This document shows positions 10,056-16,061 of a stretch of 17,072 nucleotides of DNA, one piece after another (within the stretch, counting starts at the first letter, position 1; each line of letters begins with the position of its first letter). The DNA lies in NCBI GenBank assembly GCA_014860845.1, contig JACZIY010000579.1, positions 1 through 17,072 on the forward strand, given 5' to 3'. The stretch is from Anaerolineaceae bacterium (GTDB lineage Bacteria; Chloroflexota; Anaerolineae; Anaerolineales; Anaerolineaceae). A program made the position numbers and the translations under genes. The notes under the pieces were generated by a model that saw only the letters and a list, made by a program, of their open reading frames with translations, ran no database searches and had not been told where the DNA came from.

Positions 10056-11084
10056 TTAACGTCTCCCAGATTTTTCTGAAGCAATCTGAGCAAGACTAGG
10101 TTTGACTTGTGAAAGAGGCGTATCCTGGACGATCAGCACACATTTGCTTCCATGCTCCAGATAATTTCTGGTAATGCTCCCATAAGGATAGTCGAATTGA
10201 CCCGCATAACCGTGAGCGCAAAAAACCACTAAATCGATGTTTTCCTTTTCAGCCTGGTCGTGTATGGCAGAAGCAATGCTAGAGCTCTCGACAATACGAG
10301 TCTCACATTCAACAGGAAATCGTTCTTTTAATTCAGACAGGTATTTATTTACAACATCATAGCTAATTTTAACCAATTGCTCTGAAAGCTGGCTGATTTC
10401 TACCGGGACAGGTTCCGGAACAGGAAACTCTGGTGGCCGAATTACGGTTAGTAATAAAAATCTTGGTTTTTTATCCGAGATATCCGCCAGATCATGGGTG
10501 GAAATTTCACTTTTTGCCAATTCTGCTCCTATGGACATCGCCCACTCAGCGCGACGTGAGCCATCGATCGGAAGCATTATGCGATTATACTGAATGATGG
10601 GCTCATTCATTTGAGGTGGATTATAGGAACGCACAATTAAAACAGGTAGATAGATCATGCTAACTACTTTTTGGGTAATACTGTTCATGTTCCAACGACT
10701 GAACCCTCCAGCACCATGAGTGCTGATTACGATTAAGTCAATATTTTCACTATGAGCAAAGTCGACAATATTTTCAGAAATTCTGCCTTCCCGAATACAA
10801 TATTCCACCCTGTTTTTTTCTTTATCTCCACTTATCAATGATTTTTCACCGAGATTTTTGTGAATCTGATCTGTTATCCCTTGAAGATATATATCAGCTT
10901 CCGTTTTAATGATTTGCCATTTTAATGGATCACAAGCATTTGGGTCGGTCTGACTATAAGCTGGATCAAGCACCTGTAATAAAATGATATCTGAGTGAAA
11001 AATTCGGGCAAATAGTTCGGCATGCGGAATCGCTCGTTCTGCAAGCGTTGATCCGTCTAATGGGACAAGGATTCGGTTAAACAT
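10056..11084 (-). CDS. Universal stress protein with two tandem UspA domains
   Basis: Cytoplasmic UspA-fold proteins bind ATP or related nucleotides and modulate responses to starvation, redox or osmotic stress; the precise role is usually unknown. This 342-residue protein has two copies: domain 1 about residues 1-152, opening NRILVPLDGS, and domain 2 about 165-320, opening NRIMLPIDGS. The ATP signature G-2X-G-9X-G(S/T) is imperfect in both. Domain 1 reads S121-T-H-G124, nine residues, then N134-S135, so two of three glycines are replaced. Domain 2 reads C289-A-H-G292, nine residues, then G302-S303, with only the first glycine replaced. Domain 2 is therefore the likelier nucleotide binder. 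The ATG start has GGAG eight bases upstream (11093-11096). The stop lies 2 bases before the glucan synthase ATG, so the two are surely co-transcribed, hinting that the stress protein tunes or accompanies glucan synthesis (inference). Confidence 0.93.
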   Translation of the reverse strand: MFNRILVPLDGSTLAERAIPHAELFARIFHSDIILLQVLDPAYSQTDPNACDPLKWQIIKTEADIYLQGITDQIHKNLGEKSLISGDKEKNRVEYCIREGRISENIVDFAHSENIDLIVISTHGAGGFSRWNMNSITQKVVSMIYLPVLIVRSYNPPQMNEPIIQYNRIMLPIDGSRRAEWAMSIGAELAKSEISTHDLADISDKKPRFLLLTVIRPPEFPVPEPVPVEISQLSEQLVKISYDVVNKYLSELKERFPVECETRIVESSSIASAIHDQAEKENIDLVVFCAHGYAGQFDYPYGSITRNYLEHGSKCVLIVQDTPLSQVKPSLAQIASEKSGRR

Positions 11085-11201
11085 AATAGCAACTCCATAT
11101 TTTCAGCTAAATCTGAAAAGAAAGACGTTTTTATTTCACATCATTCAGGTTATTGGGTTGCGAAGGTTCTATTAGTCAATAGGTTTTGTGATAACACTAA
11201 A

Positions 11202-11229
11202 CTGGTTTTATCTTCTTCTACAAAACCAG
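11202..11229 (-). other. Hairpin in the predicted stress-protein leader RNA
   Basis: CTGGTTTT (11202-11209) pairs perfectly with AAAACCAG (11222-11229) across a 12-base loop. It lies downstream of the predicted transcription start, so it could form in the leader. It has no following U run on the minus strand, so it does not look like a terminator. Confidence 0.35.
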
Positions 11230-11281
11230 AAATTCGATGGTTATAAAAACGACAAACAAAATTCTTGTTTTACTTGCTTTT

Positions 11282-11309
11282 ATTATACAAGAATCACATG
11301 TTATCACAA
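11282..11309 (-). promoter_or_regulatory. Predicted promoter of the stress-protein/glucan-synthase operon
   Basis: On the minus strand, TTGTGA (11309-11304; four of six bases match TTGACA) is separated by 16 bases from a perfect TATAAT (11287-11282). Transcription would start near 11275, giving a leader of about 190 bases before the ATG at 11084. The -35 lies inside one arm of the 12-base inverted repeat, and the -10 overlaps an 8-base inverted repeat (11261-11268/11287-11294). A weaker alternative, TTGACT with a poor -10, lies closer to the gene around 11150-11180. Confidence 0.45.
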
Positions 11310-11500
11310 ACATCTCGAATTTGTCGATTATGAGCGAAAAACCTACTACACCGAATCCATTCGTTTTTCGAATCTCTTTCAAACAAAACATTCTCGATTC
11401 TCGCTAATTTATATGTATTCGACAATAGATTGAGATCAGAAAGTTGTTTATACTGGGAAGCAATAAAAAAATTTTGACTGGCTTGAAAGGTACGCTTGCC

Positions 11501-11626
11501 ATGAACCCCACCCTGAAACGCTGTCTGGAAGATCTGGAAAAACGGATTGACCCGGACGAAGAAGAGCGTTTATACGAAGCCGGGATTGACCTCAAAGGCA
11601 GGGTGTATTGTATGGCAACCTGGTAA
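11501..11626 (+). pseudogene. Short plus-strand reading frame, probable remnant of a truncated gene
   Basis: This 41-codon frame (MNPTLKRCLEDLEKRIDPDE...) is the only plausible plus-strand coding segment. It is about 50% GC with about 59% GC at third positions, unlike the AT-rich DNA just upstream, and GAAAGG lies ten bases before the ATG. Its first half is a charged, helix-like stretch typical of the start of a larger soluble protein. It then ends at TAA after MATW, only 29 bases from the converging dehydrogenase stop. The same frame is open upstream to an ATG at 11444, but that extension is AT-rich and lacks a ribosome site. I read it as the 5' stub of a gene whose rest has been lost. A genuine small protein is possible. 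No family is assigned. Confidence 0.4.
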
Positions 11627-11655
11627 AAGATGTGCCAGTACCGATATTGGTCAAT

Positions 11656-13287
11656 TTATTGAGGTACCGTTAATACCTTTTCCGCAGCCATCCATTCCTG
11701 TTCTATCCGGGTCTCATCCCAATTCAATTCTTCTGCAGCGATCTCCGTAACCTTTTGTAGCACTTCTTTCCCAGGATGACCGAGGGTACCGATACCTGTT
11801 CTCCTGAGGAGGATATCAGTCAGCGTACGTGCCATTTCATTTCGAATGCCAAAAACCACCTGCGCCAGGATCTCACCATCGGCATTGATAGATGCAGCAT
11901 ATTCTGGTTGATTTCGGGCAATCTTCAGCACATCGGTGTATTCAGTTCCATACACGCGAGCAAGATAGTTGATGGTTGTCTCCGGAAAATCTTCATTTTC
12001 AAAAATTGCCGACCCGATAAATGAATTTATATTCTTTATTTCGCTGCCTGTCAGATATTTTTTAGCCGTTTTGGATTTATACGATCCCAAACCTAACTTC
12101 TTGACCACCAGGCGAACCACGTTTTCTGCCAGGCTGCGGCTGGTGGTGTATTTTCCACCTTCCACCGTGATTAAACCCTTTAAACCATCTTTTTCGTTAT
12201 CGTAGATTTCATACTTGCGGGAGGATTTGTACACCTCCTTGGTCTGGTCTTCGACCAATGGCCTCAGGCCACCATAGGTGTAGAGCACATCGGAATAAGC
12301 GATTTGATCTTTTTCGTTTAATGCGCCATTTACTTCAACCAGAAACTCTTTAATTTTTTCGCGGGTGATTTCGTAAGCATCCGGGTCACCGATATATTCG
12401 CGATCGGTGGTACCAATCAACGAATGCCCGCGCCAGGGGATGATGTTGAAATGTCTGCCACCGGGAGACATCATACCCATACAATGCTGATTGGCCAGCT
12501 TACGCGTGATGATATGAATACCTTCTGAGCGGCGAATATTCTGCGAGTTTTGTTTTCCAGTAGCTACTTCCAGAATTAAATCCGCCCATGGTCCGCCGCA
12601 ATTAATGATCATTTTTCCACGGACTTCCAAGGACTTATTCTGAAGTAGATCCTGAACAACCACACCTTCCACAGCGCCATTGGAACGCAGGAAGTCAACC
12701 ACTTTGGCGTAGTTGGCGACCTCGGCCCCAAGTTTCACAGCAGATTTGATAAACGCCAGTGTCAGACGTTCTGGATTGATCGAAGTGCAATCATGGTATA
12801 GAATCGCACCGGTCATTCCATCAGTCTTCACAATCGGTTCCAATTCCTGTACTTTTTTCCGGGAAATATGTTTGTGCCACGAAATTTTTTTGGCATCATC
12901 CCAGGTAAATCCTTTGTCATACGAGAGCAGATCGTAGATGATCATGCCTGGTTCCATGATCCATTTACTGCGTGCCCAGTTGTTATACAAGGGAATGATG
13001 AAAGGAATGGGGTAAACGAGGTTCGGAGCAATGTTCTCCAGAATGCGGCGTTCTTTCAGCGATTCACGCACCAACCCAAACTCGAAATTGGCCAGATAAC
13101 GTAATCCGCCATGGATCAGTTTGGAGGTAGCAGCCGATGTGGCAGCGCTGAAGTCATTCTTCTCCAGCAGAGCGACGGAGAATCCACGTGAAGCGGCTTC
13201 ATAGGCAACAGATGCGCCGGTGATACCCCCTCCGATGACAATTAGATCGTATTCTTTCTGGTTACTTTCTTCAATAAATCGCTTCAT
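11656..13287 (-). CDS. FAD-dependent glycerol-3-phosphate dehydrogenase (GlpD/GlpA family)
   Basis: It oxidises sn-glycerol 3-phosphate to dihydroxyacetone phosphate, passing electrons through FAD to quinone or another acceptor at the membrane. At 543 residues it has normal GlpD length. Seen: the Rossmann motif G19-G-G-I-T-G24 with acidic E42 ending the second strand; the GlpD signature SKLIHGGLRYL at 55-65; GGKYTTSR at 377-384, matching the conserved C-terminal FAD-contact segment; and the helical C-terminal domain with LGHPGKEV and the WDETRIEQEW region. No CxxC-rich GlpA-type iron-sulfur tail is seen. The ATG start has AGGAG six bases upstream. It is the last gene of the operon, 9 bases after the radical-SAM gene. 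Together with an FGGY kinase it suggests uptake and oxidation of glycerol or a related polyol. The family is sure; the exact substrate is not. Confidence 0.93.
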   Translation of the reverse strand: MKRFIEESNQKEYDLIVIGGGITGASVAYEAASRGFSVALLEKNDFSAATSAATSKLIHGGLRYLANFEFGLVRESLKERRILENIAPNLVYPIPFIIPLYNNWARSKWIMEPGMIIYDLLSYDKGFTWDDAKKISWHKHISRKKVQELEPIVKTDGMTGAILYHDCTSINPERLTLAFIKSAVKLGAEVANYAKVVDFLRSNGAVEGVVVQDLLQNKSLEVRGKMIINCGGPWADLILEVATGKQNSQNIRRSEGIHIITRKLANQHCMGMMSPGGRHFNIIPWRGHSLIGTTDREYIGDPDAYEITREKIKEFLVEVNGALNEKDQIAYSDVLYTYGGLRPLVEDQTKEVYKSSRKYEIYDNEKDGLKGLITVEGGKYTTSRSLAENVVRLVVKKLGLGSYKSKTAKKYLTGSEIKNINSFIGSAIFENEDFPETTINYLARVYGTEYTDVLKIARNQPEYAASINADGEILAQVVFGIRNEMARTLTDILLRRTGIGTLGHPGKEVLQKVTEIAAEELNWDETRIEQEWMAAEKVLTVPQ

Positions 13288-13296
13288 GGATGACTC

Positions 13297-14481
13297 CTAT
13301 TGATATGATGAGATAAAAGCCTGACGGCTTTGTCTGCGTTTCCAATCAGATGGCATTTTCTCAAATCTTTGATTTGCATAGGCGAAAAAGGTTTTGTAAG
13401 CATCACAAAAATGATTGTGATTCAGGTTGTTTGGATTTCGAAAGCGATCTTTTGTGCAACCACCGTGGCAAAGATGTTTCCATGAACAGGTAAGACATTC
13501 TCCAGGGGCTTTTGATTTCATTTTTCCAAATTCAGCTTGTTTTTCTGAATTCATTAACGCTGGCAATGGCGTCTCCAATAAATTTCCAAGCTTCCAATCA
13601 GGGTCCACATAAAAATCGCATGGATAGACATCCCCATTGTGTTCGATCACCAGGTAACTACCACATGTTTTTGCCTGTGTGCATTCGGTGGGTGCAAATT
13701 CGGCATATTGAAATAAAAGCGATTCAAAAAAGCGGATGGATGTCGTTGGTATGCCATTTGAAAAATCTCCCAACCACAGGTCGAAAAGCTTACACAGAAA
13801 TTCCCCGTAATCCCCAGCGGATACCGAATAGTTTGCCAAACCATTCCCATCAGGGTCTGTCTCCAGGCATAGTATAAACTGCATGAACTGTAATCCGAGT
13901 GATTTATGGAATGTGTAAATTTCCTCTGGAAATTGAACTGAATAGTCGTTGATCACCGTCAACACATTCACTTCCACCCCGGCATCCAACAATCGTTTCG
14001 CTGCTCCGGTTACTTTCTCAAATGTACCTGTCCCATTTTTTAACACCCGAAAATGATCATGAATATGCTCAGGTCCATCCAATGATAAACCAATCAGAAA
14101 TTGGTATTGTTTGAAGAGTTGTGCCCAGGCTTGATCGATCAAGATACCGTTAGTTTGTAATCCATTGGCGATCATTTTTCCGTCACCATAATGTTGCATG
14201 TGCCCGATTGCTTTTTTGTAAAAATCAATCCCCATCAGGGTCGGTTCACCCCCCTGCCAGCCAAACGAAAGCCCTGGCACTTGTTGAGCGCATAATTGAG
14301 CAATCATTGTCTCCAGCACCTGTTCATTCATTCGCCTTTTACCAGCGGAAGGATATGTATTGTTGTTTGTGTAAAAACAGTAAGTACAATCCATATTGCA
14401 ATCCGCTCCGGATGGTTTGATTAAAACATCCGTGACCGGCATATGCCGATTGGCGTTGTTGCTGATCAGTTTTGAAAACAT
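13297..14481 (-). CDS. Radical-SAM/SPASM protein of the anaerobic sulfatase-maturase (anSME) type
   Basis: anSMEs convert an active-site Cys or Ser of type I sulfatases to formylglycine using S-adenosylmethionine and three [4Fe-4S] clusters. This 394-residue protein shows C28-x3-C32-x2-C35 for the radical-SAM cluster, GGEP at 77-80, and the full auxiliary-cluster set: C267-x5-C273-x14-C288 and C329-x2-C332-x5-C338-x3-C342 followed by C359. That spacing is nearly identical to that of the Clostridium perfringens enzyme. The Asp right after C288 matches the proposed catalytic base. I chose ATG at 14479-14481, with AGG about five bases upstream; a TTG at 14491-14493 would add four residues and overlap the kinase, but has no usable ribosome site. 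With the ATG, one base separates it from the kinase stop. No sulfatase gene is in the window, so the target is encoded elsewhere or is another peptide. Confidence 0.9.
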   Translation of the reverse strand: MFSKLISNNANRHMPVTDVLIKPSGADCNMDCTYCFYTNNNTYPSAGKRRMNEQVLETMIAQLCAQQVPGLSFGWQGGEPTLMGIDFYKKAIGHMQHYGDGKMIANGLQTNGILIDQAWAQLFKQYQFLIGLSLDGPEHIHDHFRVLKNGTGTFEKVTGAAKRLLDAGVEVNVLTVINDYSVQFPEEIYTFHKSLGLQFMQFILCLETDPDGNGLANYSVSAGDYGEFLCKLFDLWLGDFSNGIPTTSIRFFESLLFQYAEFAPTECTQAKTCGSYLVIEHNGDVYPCDFYVDPDWKLGNLLETPLPALMNSEKQAEFGKMKSKAPGECLTCSWKHLCHGGCTKDRFRNPNNLNHNHFCDAYKTFFAYANQRFEKMPSDWKRRQSRQAFISSYQ

Positions 14482-14482
14482 C

Positions 14483-16057
14483 TTACCTGGCAATCCTGCC
14501 TAAAATTTTGGCAAGAACCCGATAAATCGGTTTATTTTGTTGATAAATTTTTCTATAAACCTGCTGATAAAGCTCAGCGTACAGTTCCTGGTTTTTCGGA
14601 TCTGGGTAAACTGTCCGGCTGATGCGGGACATCCCATGGACAGCTGCCGCATAATCCGGATAATAACCCAACCCCACGGCAGCGATGATGGCTGCTCCCA
14701 AAACGGAAGTCTCTGAAACACTGGGGCATTCAATGGTCAGACCAAATACATCCGCCGCGATTTGGACAGCCATTTTGCTTTGGGCACCACCACCCGAAAC
14801 GCGCAATTTTAGGAAGGGTTGTTTTAGTTTGTCTGTGGTGATTTTAGCCCCATCTTTGAGCGCGTAGATCAATCCCTCCAGGGTCGCCCGGTAGAGATGG
14901 GCACGCGTATGGGTATCGGAGAAACCAATGATTGTTCCTTTTCCAAATTCATCACAATAAACCCGATCCGGGCTCCAATAGGGTTGCAACATTAAACCAT
15001 TACTCCCCGGTGGAATATCTTTGATCAAATCATCTAAAAGAGATTCTGGAGAAACACCCTGTTGCTGGGCTTCCATGCGTTCCTTTAGCCCAAACTCTTC
15101 CAGAAACCAGCTCACCATCCAGAAACCACGATCAATTGGAATCTCTGTTACAAAATGTCCCGGCATAGCTGCGGGATAGGGCGGCAAATAGGGCAGCAGA
15201 TCGACCTTCTTATCAGTGACAGCATTCACCGTGGCACAGGTGCCAAAACTCAAACAGCCAACCTCACTGGATAAGCAACCTACCCCCAGGACTTCGCAGG
15301 ATTTATCACAGGATGCTGCAATCACGGGTATTCCTTCAGGAATTCCGGTATCCTGTGACGCCAGTTTTGAGATGATGCCAATGGTGTCACCTTGAGGGAC
15401 AAGGTCGGGTAGCTTTTCTTTTTCTATTGGGAAAACATACCAGATGATGTCGTTTTTCTTAGCCCATCCAAAGGTTTGCAAATCGACCGGCATATACCCA
15501 AAATTGCTGCCCAGGGATTCGGCAAAAGCTCCAGTCAATTGGTGATGAAAATAGCCAGAAAGCAGCAGGTATTTATGTGTTTTTGACCAGATATCCGGCT
15601 GGTATTCTTTGATCCAATTCGAAAAACATTTTTGATTGAGTTTATCCACAGTTCCATAAAGCCTCACCAGCTTTAATCCCCATTCCAGCCAGAAGGGTGC
15701 CCAGTGTTTCTTACTTGCCTGGCGTTGATCAAGCCAGGAGATGGCGGGGCGCAATGCTTTCCCTTCCCGATCCAGATTGATGTAGACACCGCGTTGAGTG
15801 GTTAGCGTGACCGCTTTAATATTGTAAATTCGATCGGGGTTGCGTGCTAATAATGATTGGCTGGCTTCGCAAAATTTATCCCAAAAATACTGTGGATGTT
15901 GTTCAGCAAATCCTGGTTTTTCTGAGAAGTATGGTGTAATCGGTATTTTGATAAAATCGAGAATGTTGCCCGTCAGATCCACCAGACCACAACGGATCGA
16001 TTGGGTGCCTGCATCAAATACCAAAATCAAATCATCATATGTTTGCGAAGCCATCAT
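14483..16057 (-). CDS. FGGY-family carbohydrate kinase
   Basis: FGGY kinases phosphorylate glycerol, xylulose, ribulose, gluconate and similar sugars or polyols with ATP in the cytoplasm. The 524-residue length fits. Seen: the N-terminal phosphate loop D15-A-G-T-Q-S-I-R22; ISWLDQRQ, matching the sugar-contacting W-x-D-x-R segment near residue 115; D251 in ASCDKSCE, the likely catalytic base; a second phosphate segment, LSFGTCATV; and the C-terminal adenosine motif with GGG at 422-424 followed by AQSKM. Two adjacent ATGs are possible: GAGGTG lies five bases before the first (16057) and eight before the second (16054), so the second may be used. The upstream oxidoreductase stop is 4 bases away. 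Context with an alkyl-DHAP-synthase-like enzyme and a glycerol-3-phosphate dehydrogenase points to a glycerol-like or three-carbon substrate, but the sequence alone does not fix specificity. Confidence 0.92.
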   Translation of the reverse strand: MMASQTYDDLILVFDAGTQSIRCGLVDLTGNILDFIKIPITPYFSEKPGFAEQHPQYFWDKFCEASQSLLARNPDRIYNIKAVTLTTQRGVYINLDREGKALRPAISWLDQRQASKKHWAPFWLEWGLKLVRLYGTVDKLNQKCFSNWIKEYQPDIWSKTHKYLLLSGYFHHQLTGAFAESLGSNFGYMPVDLQTFGWAKKNDIIWYVFPIEKEKLPDLVPQGDTIGIISKLASQDTGIPEGIPVIAASCDKSCEVLGVGCLSSEVGCLSFGTCATVNAVTDKKVDLLPYLPPYPAAMPGHFVTEIPIDRGFWMVSWFLEEFGLKERMEAQQQGVSPESLLDDLIKDIPPGSNGLMLQPYWSPDRVYCDEFGKGTIIGFSDTHTRAHLYRATLEGLIYALKDGAKITTDKLKQPFLKLRVSGGGAQSKMAVQIAADVFGLTIECPSVSETSVLGAAIIAAVGLGYYPDYAAAVHGMSRISRTVYPDPKNQELYAELYQQVYRKIYQQNKPIYRVLAKILGRIAR

Positions 16058-16061
16058 CTGA

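Larger units (their letters stand above)
11185..11310. repeat. Perfect 12-base inverted repeat pair, possible paired operators
   Basis: TTTGTGATAACA at 11185-11196 recurs as its exact reverse complement, TGTTATCACAAA, at 11299-11310. The arms are 102 bases apart, 114 bases centre to centre. The distal arm contains the predicted -35 box of the stress-protein/glucan-synthase promoter; the proximal arm falls in the predicted leader. This layout fits two binding sites for one regulator, perhaps with DNA looping. It could also be the ends of a tiny mobile element, but I see no flanking target duplication. Confidence 0.5.
11085..11500. other. AT-rich, repeat-rich intergenic leader region
   Basis: This is the main part of the 571-base gap between the glycerol-3-phosphate dehydrogenase gene and the stress-protein gene. 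No convincing coding sequence is seen; the short plus-strand frames have no ribosome site or recognisable protein. It is markedly AT-rich and holds a perfect 12-base inverted repeat, three 8-base inverted repeats (11202-11209/11222-11229; 11261-11268/11287-11294; 11335-11342/11363-11370) and a good minus-strand promoter candidate. I see no convincing rho-independent terminator for the upstream operon. Confidence 0.6.

Noticed and set aside
11185..11310. Tiny transposon-like element (MITE) bounded by the 12-base inverted repeats
   Set aside because: No flanking target-site duplication is visible, the ends lack typical transposase-end features, and one arm coincides with the promoter. Only a search for further copies could revive it.
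11188..11433. Plus-strand 81-codon frame in the AT-rich gap
   Set aside because: No ribosome site, amino-acid makeup of AT-rich noise, and it runs across the inverted repeats and the predicted promoter.
14482..14493. TTG start for the radical-SAM protein overlapping the kinase end
   Set aside because: AGGA directly abuts the TTG, leaving no room for a ribosome site, whereas the ATG at 14481 has AGG at a usable distance and avoids the overlap.
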